Shown: one piece after another, positions 25,815 to 34,849 of the stretch
Numbering within the stretch: position 1 is the stretch's first letter
Layout of the letters: each line of letters opens with the position of its first letter
From: OCS116 cluster bacterium AG-390-A19
GTDB taxonomy: Bacteria > Pseudomonadota > Alphaproteobacteria > MED-G09
NCBI GenBank assembly: GCA_003278145.1
Contig: QCGV01000002.1
Coordinates: forward strand, 1 to 64,000
Reading direction: 5' to 3'
Length of the DNA stretch: 64,000 nucleotides
The notes under the pieces: model-generated
Seen by the model: the letters and a program-made list of their open reading frames with translations, nothing else
Told to the model about the DNA's origin: nothing
The model's database searches: none
Program-made: the position numbers and the translations under genes

Positions 25815-27968
25815 CTAAAAGTTTTTATCAAATGATACACCTAAAGTTCTTGGAAAAGGTATAATATGTTGACCACCAGCCATTCCTGACGGGCCTTCTT
25901 CTTGAAGTAAGTTGCGACCAAATATTCCTACTTTCCAACTATCTCTTGCAACACTTATGCTTCCAGATAGTAATTCAATATCCTCAGAAACGCGACCATC
26001 GAATACACTAGTAACTTTGTCACGATAACTGAATAATGCATTTGCATTAAATATCATTCCGTTTTCCATTTCAGTTGAATAGTTAGATCTTATAGAATAT
26101 GTCGTTTTAGCTGTACCTGGAAGTTGGCTGCCATTTGCCATAAATGGATTTTTAACTTGGATGGCATCGTCAACATTATCAAGTTCAACCTCATTCGTAT
26201 TTCCTGAGAAATAAAGTGATAATCCATCGATTGGAGTATCCCAAGCAATAGTCAAATCAATACCTCTACCTTCTATATCCCCAATTGGAATAACAATAGT
26301 TTGAAGAGCAGGTGAAATTTCTATTTGAGCATCACCCCAATCATAGAAAAAAGCAGCAAGATCAATTTGAACAGATCCTAAATCCCACTTTCCACCTAAA
26401 GTATAATTCCACAATGTATCAGGTTCAGATGCGTTATCATAATTTGTACCGCCAAGAGTTGCGTTTGAGGCTGTCATAATAGATGTAGAACTAATTGAAC
26501 CACTTCTAAAACCTTTGGCAGCTTCAAAATAAACCATAGAATTATCATTGGGGTAGTAGGCTATATTTAAACGAGGATTAAAAGTATCATTCGTTGCACT
26601 ATCAACACCAACCGTATTAGTTATTATTGGTTCAGGCGCACCTGTGATTGCAGGTAATAACTCAACAGCACTGTTTTCATTAAAACTTCTTTTTTCCTCA
26701 TAGAATCTTCCACCAATTGTAACAACCCATTTTTCATCAGAAGAGGTTCTGCTTGCTTCACCATAAACAGCCCATGATTCACTTGATAGTAAATTTGATG
26801 CATTAATTGAATTAAAACCAAAGTCTGGTAGAAGAACATCTTGGCCACCAAAAGTTTCACCATCTTGATAAAAAAGACCAACAATCCAGCTCCATGCACC
26901 ATCACCATTTGAAATTAATCTTAAGTCCTCGTTAAAGTTCTCAGACTCTAAAGGCCATAGAGAGGAAAAATTTCCAATACCTGGAATAAAACCACCATTA
27001 TTTGAAATAACAGTATTTTCCATATAACCAGTAGTACTTTGCAATGTCGCAAAACCTAGGTCATATTCTATGTCTGCAACATAAATAGTAAAATCAGAAT
27101 AGGTTTCACCAAATGTATTATCTATTGCAGGAGGGTTTGGATAAGTCAGTCTATTAGCAAATTTCTGTTCTGAATCTTGATGCCAATATGTAAGTTTAAT
27201 ACTTAAATCTTCACTTGGTTCTACTAGTAATTTCAAGCGACCAGTAATTCCATCGTATGGATTACCATTTGTTTGATTAGAAGGAATAATTTCAGCCCAA
27301 CCACCTATATCTTTAATACTTAAAACCCCTCTTAAAGCGGCATTTTCAGATAAAGGGATGTTTAACATTAGATCGCCAGTATGACTGCTATCACCGTCAT
27401 CAATATCTGCTAAAGTTGCTTTGAAAGATCCTTCAAATTCTCCTATTACAGGATCCTTCGTTATAACTTTTATAGTTCCACCAAGTGAGCCTAATCCATA
27501 AAGAGTACCTGATGGACCACGCAGAACCTCAACTCTCTCAGTATCATAAATGTCGGTTACTGGAGCATAGGGACGTCCAGGTAAAGAAAAGGCAAAATTA
27601 TCCAAATAATAACCAATGGTTGCATCACCGTCAGTCTCAGCTGAAGCAACACCTCTAATAGAATAAACATTACTTCCCTGACTAATTGATGAATTTTGAA
27701 CAGCGCCTGGTATAAGATCAATCATTTGCTCAAAATCGGTTATTTGAAGATCTTGTAAATCATCACCAGATAAAGCCTGAACAGCCTGTGATACGTCACT
27801 TATCGATTGCTCTGTCCTATTAGCTGTTACTAATATCTCTTCAATATCAGCTTCAGTTTCTTCAGATGCACTAACATTTTCATCTGCAAAAACTTTGATT
27901 GAAGAAAAAATAAGTAAAAAAACTGATAATGATAAAATTAATATTGAATTATTTATTTTTAACAACAT
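25815..27968 (-). CDS. TonB-dependent outer-membrane receptor 1
   Basis: 717 residues. The signal peptide ends near VFA (28). The TonB box region is IEEILVTAN (42-50). The plug includes DIYDTERVEVLRGPSGTLYGLGSLGGTIKV (about 143-172), and the remaining ~540 residues form the 22-strand barrel, ending GVSFDKNF with terminal Phe. A GGGAGG ribosome site precedes ATG. It takes up a scarce substrate using TonB energy; the plug sequence belongs to the large carbohydrate/aromatic-associated group rather than classic siderophore receptors, but the ligand is unknown. Confidence 0.9.
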   Translation of the reverse strand: MLLKINNSILILSLSVFLLIFSSIKVFADENVSASEETEADIEEILVTANRTEQSISDVSQAVQALSGDDLQDLQITDFEQMIDLIPGAVQNSSISQGSNVYSIRGVASAETDGDATIGYYLDNFAFSLPGRPYAPVTDIYDTERVEVLRGPSGTLYGLGSLGGTIKVITKDPVIGEFEGSFKATLADIDDGDSSHTGDLMLNIPLSENAALRGVLSIKDIGGWAEIIPSNQTNGNPYDGITGRLKLLVEPSEDLSIKLTYWHQDSEQKFANRLTYPNPPAIDNTFGETYSDFTIYVADIEYDLGFATLQSTTGYMENTVISNNGGFIPGIGNFSSLWPLESENFNEDLRLISNGDGAWSWIVGLFYQDGETFGGQDVLLPDFGFNSINASNLLSSESWAVYGEASRTSSDEKWVVTIGGRFYEEKRSFNENSAVELLPAITGAPEPIITNTVGVDSATNDTFNPRLNIAYYPNDNSMVYFEAAKGFRSGSISSTSIMTASNATLGGTNYDNASEPDTLWNYTLGGKWDLGSVQIDLAAFFYDWGDAQIEISPALQTIVIPIGDIEGRGIDLTIAWDTPIDGLSLYFSGNTNEVELDNVDDAIQVKNPFMANGSQLPGTAKTTYSIRSNYSTEMENGMIFNANALFSYRDKVTSVFDGRVSEDIELLSGSISVARDSWKVGIFGRNLLQEEGPSGMAGGQHIIPFPRTLGVSFDKNF

Positions 27969-28095
27969 TTAAATCCTCCCTCTATACTTACTAATAAAAA
28001 TTATATTTGTAATTCTATGAAAGTAAAATAAAAACGGCATAAATAATTTATTCAACCGTATCCTTATGGATTGATATAATTATTATAGGGTATCT

Positions 28096-28722
28096 TTATT
28101 TAATATTTTTTATGATAATTTCTTTAGCATCATCAGGAAGAAGTTGAATAATATCAATAATTGCATTTAAGAATTTATCTAATGGCGCAGCTTTAGCAAC
28201 TGTATATTCTCCAGTTTCATGAATTTTATTTACCTTAGATGATATTTTATAAACAAATTTGAAGGTTTTATTATGAGCAATTTTTTTTAATTCTTCATCT
28301 GATAAATCTTTAACATTCACTTTTTCAAGCTCGCCAGTATTACATAATGATGCCACTCTTCTTTCAAACGTATCTCTGCTTAAAAGAGAAAACTTACCTC
28401 CTTTTGATTTAAAATAATGAATAATTTGATGGAGACTTAACCATGGAGAATTTTCAAAAGACTGAAGAGTCATTTTTATAATAATCATAGAGCTTATTTC
28501 ATCTCTATCTCTCTGAGGTCTTGAAAGACCTTCATCATAATCTTTAGTAGAATTTTGATCGATAACTCCTTTCTTACGAACACTTCTGTGAAAATTTTTC
28601 GATAAAAGAGCGATATCTACAATAGACTCTGTGATAGCTGATTTTTCATAAAGGGATAAATCCTCCCAGCCGAGATCTTTAATATATTTAAGTCTTTGAT
28701 TTATTTGATAAAATTCAGTCAA
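28096..28722 (-). CDS. Unknown protein, possibly winged-helix regulator
   Basis: 208 residues from a TTG at 28722 that has AGGGGG seven bases upstream; an earlier TTG at 28737 overlaps this ribosome site. The N-terminal half is helical. The central part ENSPWLSLHQIIHYFKSKGGKFSLLSRDTFERRVASL (about 110-145) looks like a helix-turn-helix followed by a strand-rich wing. I recognise no named family. It lies upstream of TonB receptor 1 and downstream of the SnoaL-like gene and might control one of them; that is inference. Confidence 0.55.
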   Translation of the reverse strand: MTEFYQINQRLKYIKDLGWEDLSLYEKSAITESIVDIALLSKNFHRSVRKKGVIDQNSTKDYDEGLSRPQRDRDEISSMIIIKMTLQSFENSPWLSLHQIIHYFKSKGGKFSLLSRDTFERRVASLCNTGELEKVNVKDLSDEELKKIAHNKTFKFVYKISSKVNKIHETGEYTVAKAAPLDKFLNAIIDIIQLLPDDAKEIIIKNIK

Positions 28723-28775
28723 TAATAACCCCCTCAAATATAGCTTATAAAACTATCAAAAAAGAAACAAGTTTA

Positions 28776-29267
28776 TTATTCTGCCCCTAGACTAAAAAAA
28801 GTATGTTTGGTTATCTTCCAGCAATCCTTATCTTTTAGCATATATGTTTCGTAATAACCCCATAAACTCACAGATCCTCCTTCCTCTCCTTTATAGTAAC
28901 CTCTAGAGTTTAAGTTTGATCTTACTTTGACTAACTCGCCATCATATGAAATAAGCGAATTTGCAATTAAATGTTGCGATGTCTTAAATAAAGCTCCAGA
29001 CTCTTTAATATAGCTCACCCACTTGTCTAAGCCGTTAATAATAATTTCCTCACCACCAAAAAAGCTAGGGTCAAAAACCAACCGAGCCTCAACATCATCA
29101 AAAAATAGTGATCTAAACAAGTCATAATCTTTATTATCGACAGCTAAACCATAATTATTGATAACATCAATAATATCCAGTCTATCAGCAGTTGTTAATG
29201 ACCTCTCACTTGCTAATAAATTAAAGGAAAAAAGAAATAACATTAAATATAAAGCAAATTTTTTCAT
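28776..29267 (-). CDS. Exported SnoaL-like (NTF2-fold) protein
   Basis: 163 residues with a signal peptide ending near LLA (about 19). The mature domain ADRLDIIDVINNYGLAVDNKDYDLFRSLFFDDVEARL is the characteristic opening of the SnoaL-like/NTF2 fold (ring hydroxylation beta-subunit, dehydratase or isomerase relatives). The end WKITKHTFFSLG is also typical. It is one of three NTF2-fold proteins in the region, the only exported one. Activity is unknown. Confidence 0.75.
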   Translation of the reverse strand: MKKFALYLMLFLFSFNLLASERSLTTADRLDIIDVINNYGLAVDNKDYDLFRSLFFDDVEARLVFDPSFFGGEEIIINGLDKWVSYIKESGALFKTSQHLIANSLISYDGELVKVRSNLNSRGYYKGEEGGSVSLWGYYETYMLKDKDCWKITKHTFFSLGAE

Positions 29268-29280
29268 AAGGATCCTTTAA

Positions 29281-29311
29281 ATAAAATAAAACCCTGGCAA
29301 TATTATTGCCA
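29281..29311 (-). terminator. Terminator after TonB receptor 2
   Basis: A 7-bp stem TGGCAAT/ATTGCCA (29295-29301, 29305-29311) with a 3-base loop. On the minus strand it lies 32 bp after the receptor stop and is followed by GGGTTTTATTTTAT, a T-rich tail. It separates the receptor from the SnoaL gene. Confidence 0.7.
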
Positions 29312-29342
29312 AGGCTTCAAAATTTAAAATTTTCAAATTCAA

Positions 29343-31898
29343 TTAAAAATCTCTACTTACAGATATACCATAAGTTCTTGGCATTCCTGTCCAACGCATA
29401 AGTGTATCATTTGTGCTTTGTGCTTGCGTCCAATAATACTCATCCGTTATATTTCTACCCCATATTTGAGCTTGCCATTCTCCAAAGTCCATGCCTGCTC
29501 TAATATCAATTAAAGTACGAGAATTTATTCGAAGATCAGTAAGATTACCACGTATATCAACTAAATCACTTGTGCAAGGAACACCAGGCTCTTGGCAAGT
29601 ATCAACAAAACCTGCGGTTGTATCATCTTGGTAGTCCATATTAGCGCCAACATACATAGTTGACCCATTCTCAAGGTCCCATGAATATTGCACATCAATT
29701 TTTCCAAAAACCTCAGGTGTATGCGGGAATGGTTGTCCTGTAAAATTTTTTGATCCTGAATTGGCACCACCAGCAAAAGTATCCCAATTCCTATACTGGC
29801 CTACTTCTGAGTCAACATAAGTAAATGCTGGTGCAATTCGTAATCCCTCTATTGGATACCATTCTATAGATACATCGATACCTGTAACTTCTGCATCAGG
29901 AACATTAATAAGTGTAGGTAAAGGCCCTAAAATAGGATCTGGTGTTGAGCCAACTACTTGTTTGTCTTTATAATCATAATAGAAAACTGCAGCGTTTAAT
30001 TGCATACGGTTGTCCAGCATACTTATTTTACCACCAAGTTCATAAGCTAAGATTTCTTCTTGAACTACTGGATTATATTGAAGTGTTGTTGTGGCTCCTA
30101 TTGTAGGAAATGATCCTGATTTAAATCCTTTAGTCAAATTAAACCAAAATAAAGCATCCTCAATTCCACTATATGTTGTTCCAAGTTTCCAAGAAAAATT
30201 ATCTTCATTTAGTTCACGAGCAAAACCCTTCTCAGATGTGTAGAAAGGGTATTCTTGAGAAGCAACCCATGAACCTCCGGCAACAGCATTACCGCCAATA
30301 ACAGGTTGACCACTTAATATCTGATTATAGGTAATGATTTGATTACCAAAAGTAGCATTTACACCATCGCCATTATCTTGATTACTCATAACTGATTCTC
30401 TTTCTTGTTCAGTATAACGAGCACCCAAAGTAACAGCCCAATTATCGTTTACGGAAAAATCTACGCTACTAAAGAATGAGGTAGTATCTGTTTCTTGATT
30501 ATTAAAAGTGACTGTCGGTCCAAAAGGAATAACAGTAAAAAATGTATATGGTACTACAGTTGCATAACCGAATGATGCAAGGAAGTCATCCTTTGACTCA
30601 GTACTCTCGTAGTTGGTTCCAATCACCCAGTTTCCTGTTTGACCAAATGTTCCTGATAGCCTTAACTCTTGGAATTGTGATTCAACTTCACCGAGTAGAT
30701 GAACTTCATAATTTTGATAAATAGTACCATCAGCTTCAAGACCCTCTTCACGATCATAATCACTAATACTAGTCAAGGAAGTAAGGGTCATATTGTTACC
30801 TAAGTCCCAATCCATTCTTAAACTTACAGCAGTGTATTCGTTATCTTTTTCATTTTGAGTACACTCATTCCAATTTTGATTACTCAGATTTTCAGGATTG
30901 CCAAAAACATCTAGATTGCCTGTTTCATTATTTTCATTACCTGTTCTCTTAGAATTAACACATGGTCCCCAATCTGATGCACGATTATCATTTGGAGGTA
31001 GTGGATAATTTTTAATTAGAGGTGGGAATTCACCTGGTCCTCTAGCCCACGAAGCTTGATATTGTGGCATTGGGGAGTCACCACCATCAGACCAATTATC
31101 AATTCTTAATAAAGCCGTGAAGCTCTCACTTGGCTCCCATAAAAGAGATAATCTTGCATTTAGAAAATCTTTAGCACCTTTTTCATCGTCCCAAGTATAA
31201 TTATCACCTCTTGATGCCCACATTGGATTAGGACCAGCGCCTTTATTTTCAGTATATGAATAGTAATGACCATCAGAAGTAATTGACCTTACCGCAACTC
31301 TTGCACTTAGTGTTTCACTTAAAGGTCCACTTAAATAACCAGATACATCAATTTCACCAAAACTAGCTGCACCAATTGAAAAACCACCTTCAAATTCTCT
31401 TGTTGGCTTATTCGCGATATAATTGATAGCACCACCTGTTGTATTCATTCCAAAAAGAGTACCTTGAGGACCTTTAAGAACTTCTACTCTTTCAACATCT
31501 AAGATTGCTCCACTTGCCATGGGTGCAAATGGAATTGGCATTTGGTCAATACTTACACTTACTGTTTGTGGTGAAGCTAGAGCTGTATCTTGGAAACCAA
31601 TACCTCTAATTGTATATATAGGTGAGCCGTAATAATTCAAATTTGCAGAAAAACCACTTACTAATTTACCAATATCAAATGTATCAGTTACACCAGCTGT
31701 TTTAAGAGCATCTCCAGTTGCAACGTCAATTGTCATGCCAACATCATTGATATTTTGCTCTCTTTTCTGAGCTGTGACAACGATCTCTTCAAGGCCAAAA
31801 GATTCTACTTTATCTTGAGCATGTAAGTATGTTGGGATAGATCCTAACAACAAAGAAAATGAAAAAATTAATAATAAATTATATTTAAAAAAACGCAT
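29343..31898 (-). CDS. TonB-dependent outer-membrane receptor 2
   Basis: 851 residues. The signal peptide ends near LHA (27). The TonB box is LEEIVVTAQ (36-44), and the plug contains ILDVERVEVLKGPQGTLFGMNTTGGAINYI (about 133-162). The barrel ends GISVSRDF with terminal Phe. Ribosome site GGGGAG. It is divergent from the Rieske oxygenase at 32136, with a 237-bp shared control region, suggesting uptake and first oxidation of the same substrate. Similar 'IEEIVVTAQKR' receptors are abundant in sphingomonads and marine oligotrophs; the ligand is unknown. Confidence 0.9.
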   Translation of the reverse strand: MRFFKYNLLLIFSFSLLLGSIPTYLHAQDKVESFGLEEIVVTAQKREQNINDVGMTIDVATGDALKTAGVTDTFDIGKLVSGFSANLNYYGSPIYTIRGIGFQDTALASPQTVSVSIDQMPIPFAPMASGAILDVERVEVLKGPQGTLFGMNTTGGAINYIANKPTREFEGGFSIGAASFGEIDVSGYLSGPLSETLSARVAVRSITSDGHYYSYTENKGAGPNPMWASRGDNYTWDDEKGAKDFLNARLSLLWEPSESFTALLRIDNWSDGGDSPMPQYQASWARGPGEFPPLIKNYPLPPNDNRASDWGPCVNSKRTGNENNETGNLDVFGNPENLSNQNWNECTQNEKDNEYTAVSLRMDWDLGNNMTLTSLTSISDYDREEGLEADGTIYQNYEVHLLGEVESQFQELRLSGTFGQTGNWVIGTNYESTESKDDFLASFGYATVVPYTFFTVIPFGPTVTFNNQETDTTSFFSSVDFSVNDNWAVTLGARYTEQERESVMSNQDNGDGVNATFGNQIITYNQILSGQPVIGGNAVAGGSWVASQEYPFYTSEKGFARELNEDNFSWKLGTTYSGIEDALFWFNLTKGFKSGSFPTIGATTTLQYNPVVQEEILAYELGGKISMLDNRMQLNAAVFYYDYKDKQVVGSTPDPILGPLPTLINVPDAEVTGIDVSIEWYPIEGLRIAPAFTYVDSEVGQYRNWDTFAGGANSGSKNFTGQPFPHTPEVFGKIDVQYSWDLENGSTMYVGANMDYQDDTTAGFVDTCQEPGVPCTSDLVDIRGNLTDLRINSRTLIDIRAGMDFGEWQAQIWGRNITDEYYWTQAQSTNDTLMRWTGMPRTYGISVSRDF

Positions 31899-32080
31899 AT
31901 TACGGCTCCCCTTTCGATTATTATTATCTAAGTACCTGGGGAAATTCAGATAAAATAACCAGTTAATTTAAGTGTATTATTATTCATGAATTATAAATTA
32001 CAATGATATAACTTATATTCATCCGCACTGGTGAGAATGATAACCGTCCGCTAATATGAGCATCTAATTCAAAAGCGATA

Positions 32081-32109
32081 TTGACAGTTTATAATTTATA
32101 AATTGTAAT
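32081..32109 (+). promoter_or_regulatory. Sigma-70-type promoter of the Rieske-SDR pair
   Basis: TTGACA (32081-32086), a 17-base spacer and TGTAAT (32104-32109) lie 27 bp before the oxygenase start. The spacer contains the perfect 12-bp palindrome AATTTATAAATT (32093-32104), a possible operator. A 9-bp inverted copy of ATTGTAATT occurs at 31996-32004. Confidence 0.55.
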
Positions 32110-32135
32110 TAGTTGATAAATTTTAGGTTTTTATA

Positions 32136-33518
32136 ATGGCGAAAATTGAAAAAGATTTTTTAGAAAGAAAGAATCCAACAAAAAGAGATTTTAAAGCTGA
32201 ACCTTTTATTCCTAGAAAACCAATTCCGGACTTAGGTCATGAAAAACTAGATGGTGAAAGGTTTTACTCTAGAGAGTTTATGCAAAAAGAGTGGGATTCT
32301 GTTTGGACTAAAACTTGGCAAGTAGTTCACAGAGAGTCAGAATTAGAATTTGATGGTTCTTTTATTACACATTCAATAGGTAAGGAGTCATTTCTTATTG
32401 TTAGAGGAAATGATAGTAAAATAAGAGCATTTTATAATGTTTGCCAACATCGAGGAAATCAACTATGCACCCTCGAGTCTGGGGAACTTGATACTTTTTC
32501 CTGCCCATTTCATGGCTGGAAATGGAATAATGACGGAACACTAAATTCTGTTTTTGCGCCAGAATTATATAAACAGTTTAAGGATGGAGTACCTACAGAA
32601 GAATTAGGCCTAACTGAGGTAAAAATTGATACCTGGGGAGGATGGCTCTGGATCAATATGGATCCAGATTGCATACCGCTAAAAGATTATTTATCAGACT
32701 ATGGTGAACATTTAGAGAGTTATAATTTTGAAAATTGGGCTCTTATAGACTATCAAACATTCGAATGGAACGGTAATTGGAAACATGCTGTAGATGCATT
32801 CAATGAAAGTTATCATTTTACAGCACTACATCCGGATATGATTCAATTTGGAGAAGGTCATGATATCCCAATTGAAATTTCTGGGAATCATTCCCGTATG
32901 ATTAATTTTAATGAAACTGTAAGTGAGGTCGTCGAAGATAGAGAAACCTTTACCCCTTTACGGTCTGAAATGATGGGGGATCGTTCAGTAGGTAAAATGC
33001 AAGATATTGATGACGGTTATAAGGGTTTAGCTAAAGATTTACATCTTTATTACATAGATAAAAGAAGATCTGAGGAAGATACAATAACGTATTATCAGGA
33101 TATGAACGATGAGCAATTAGTCCATCAATATCATTATTTTTTCTTCCCGAGCGCAGTTTTTACTAATAAGCCAGAAGCTGGGAATGTTTTTAGATATAGA
33201 CCACACCCAACTGATCCAGATAAGTGTTATTATGATTTTTTTATACTTATAAATAATACGGATAATAAAGAATTACCGCCTCGAAGACCTCACAAAATAT
33301 ACAAAGGTAATGGACCTGAGCTTTATGATGAAGCTTTTGAAGGAACTTTTCCTCCTGTCTTTAATAATGTTTTAGCGCAAGACGGTTCTAATATGGAAAC
33401 TATGCAATGGGGTTCTAAATCAGATAGTTTCAAAGGAGGAATTTTGTGTGAGCAGGAGATAAGAGTAAGACACTTTCATCAAACTATTGATAAGTTTATC
33501 GAAAAATACAAAAAATAA
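32136..33518 (+). CDS. Rieske non-heme iron oxygenase alpha subunit 1
   Basis: 460 residues. The Rieske [2Fe-2S] ligands are C103/H105 and C123/H126 (CQHRG...CPFHGW). The catalytic iron domain begins with DAFNESYHFTALHP (about 214-227; Asp-Asn-His facial-triad region). Such enzymes dihydroxylate or demethylate aromatic and related compounds using ferredoxin-delivered electrons. It shares a transcript with the SDR 46 bp downstream, which could oxidise the diol product. No ferredoxin or reductase gene is adjacent. The substrate is not predictable. Confidence 0.9.
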   Translation: MAKIEKDFLERKNPTKRDFKAEPFIPRKPIPDLGHEKLDGERFYSREFMQKEWDSVWTKTWQVVHRESELEFDGSFITHSIGKESFLIVRGNDSKIRAFYNVCQHRGNQLCTLESGELDTFSCPFHGWKWNNDGTLNSVFAPELYKQFKDGVPTEELGLTEVKIDTWGGWLWINMDPDCIPLKDYLSDYGEHLESYNFENWALIDYQTFEWNGNWKHAVDAFNESYHFTALHPDMIQFGEGHDIPIEISGNHSRMINFNETVSEVVEDRETFTPLRSEMMGDRSVGKMQDIDDGYKGLAKDLHLYYIDKRRSEEDTITYYQDMNDEQLVHQYHYFFFPSAVFTNKPEAGNVFRYRPHPTDPDKCYYDFFILINNTDNKELPPRRPHKIYKGNGPELYDEAFEGTFPPVFNNVLAQDGSNMETMQWGSKSDSFKGGILCEQEIRVRHFHQTIDKFIEKYKK

Positions 33519-33564
33519 TTTTTAAGAATTATTTAAGTTATTCATAATCAAAAAGGACTAAAAA

Positions 33565-34365
33565 ATGAATGAGTTTACATTTCTAAAAGATAAGCTTGTA
33601 CTTGTTACGGGTGTTAGCAGCACTGATTTACGTTACAAAAATATTGGTCAAGCATTAGCTGAGTTATTGGCAAGAAACGGCTCTCAAGTTATTGCTGTTT
33701 CAAGAGATTTAGAAAAATGTGAAAAAGCAATTAGTCACCTTAAGGAAGAAGGATTATCAATTGATTCTAAGCAATGTGATATAACTGATTATTCTCAAGT
33801 GGAATCTCTCTTCAATTGGATTAAAGAGACTTATGGTTGTTTAAATTATTTAATAAACAATGCTGGTACTGAAGGAAAATTAGAGCCCTTGGATGAGCTT
33901 AGTCTTGATAATATAGATACTGTCATAGCAACAAATGGTAAAGGAACATTATATTGCCTAAAAGAGGCTATTAAATTGATGAAGGATCGACTTAAAGAAA
34001 ATAATAAAGAGGATTGTTCAATTATTAATATTTCAAGTATTGCTGCAGAAATAGGCATGCCTAATACAAGTGTATATGCATACGCTAAAGCCGGTATTGC
34101 ATCCATAGGTAGAGTAGCAACTATTGAGCTTAATGAATATGCTCTTAAAACCAATACCTCGCCAATAAGAGTTAATACTATTCTTCCTGGTGTAATTAGA
34201 ACTCCAATGCATGGAAGATTTTTGGATGATAATGGTCTAGAAGGAATACCTCCATCTGAGTCTACTTCACCTGAAGAATTGGCTAAATGCATCATTACTC
34301 GATTAAATGAAAAATTTTTAATGGGTAGCGTTTCTATAATTGATGGTGGTTATACAGCTCAATAG
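33565..34365 (+). CDS. Short-chain dehydrogenase/reductase
   Basis: 266 residues, classical SDR. The nucleotide region is VTGVSSTDLRYKNIGQALA (about 14-32; an enlarged glycine loop similar to enoyl-ACP-reductase-like SDRs). NNAG is at 98-101, catalytic S158 in INISS, and Y171/K175 in the YxxxK motif. C-terminal VNTILPGVIRTPMHG is typical. Good ribosome site AAGGA. It follows Rieske oxygenase 1, so a cis-diol or alcohol dehydrogenase role is likely, by context only. Confidence 0.88.
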   Translation: MNEFTFLKDKLVLVTGVSSTDLRYKNIGQALAELLARNGSQVIAVSRDLEKCEKAISHLKEEGLSIDSKQCDITDYSQVESLFNWIKETYGCLNYLINNAGTEGKLEPLDELSLDNIDTVIATNGKGTLYCLKEAIKLMKDRLKENNKEDCSIINISSIAAEIGMPNTSVYAYAKAGIASIGRVATIELNEYALKTNTSPIRVNTILPGVIRTPMHGRFLDDNGLEGIPPSESTSPEELAKCIITRLNEKFLMGSVSIIDGGYTAQ

Positions 34366-34372
34366 AAAGTTA

Positions 34373-34828
34373 TTAAAAATTCATTGAACCTAATTGGCCA
34401 GAATGTCCATTTAATTTATTATTATCGAATAGTCTTTCGCCTTGTGCAGTATCAAAAAATTCATGCACCTCAATAATTTGAGTCTCATTAAATTTTAAAA
34501 TATGGCAGTAAGTCATATCTAGTTTTTTACCATTATGCGTTTCTGCTCTTGCGCTCATAAGACCTGTAGCTCTATTTTCGTCAACACACATGACATTCCA
34601 ATTTTCAGCAAATTTTACACTACCTTCTTTAAAATTTGAAACTACTGCAGGAACTAAAATACCATAAATATTATCTCTTCCTTCCCACTTACCAGCATAA
34701 GGAGTTTCCCCTACTATATTGAAAACTACATCCTCATGCATGAGGGACATAACAGTTTCAAAATCACCGCTAGAAATTGATTTATAATATGTTTCAATTA
34801 TTTTTCTGTTATTTTCAGCTTTACTCAT
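34373..34828 (-). CDS. SnoaL-like (NTF2-fold) protein, cytoplasmic
   Basis: 151 residues, no signal peptide. NRKIIETYYKSISSGDFETVMSLMHEDVVFNIVGETPYAGKWEGRDNI follows the SnoaL polyketide-cyclase/ketosteroid-isomerase-like pattern. CHILKFNETQIIEVHEFFDT matches the conserved C-terminal strand. It is 21 bp downstream of Rieske oxygenase 2 and convergent with the SDR (7-bp gap). It may be an isomerase, dehydratase or small accessory of the oxygenase. Confidence 0.8.
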   Translation of the reverse strand: MSKAENNRKIIETYYKSISSGDFETVMSLMHEDVVFNIVGETPYAGKWEGRDNIYGILVPAVVSNFKEGSVKFAENWNVMCVDENRATGLMSARAETHNGKKLDMTYCHILKFNETQIIEVHEFFDTAQGERLFDNNKLNGHSGQLGSMNF

Positions 34829-34849
34829 GAAAATCTCCTAAGAATTTAA

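Noticed and set aside
33846-34295. 149-codon open frame on the minus strand inside the SDR gene
   Set aside because: It is the mirror of a strongly conserved SDR coding frame; no ribosome site or recognisable domain.
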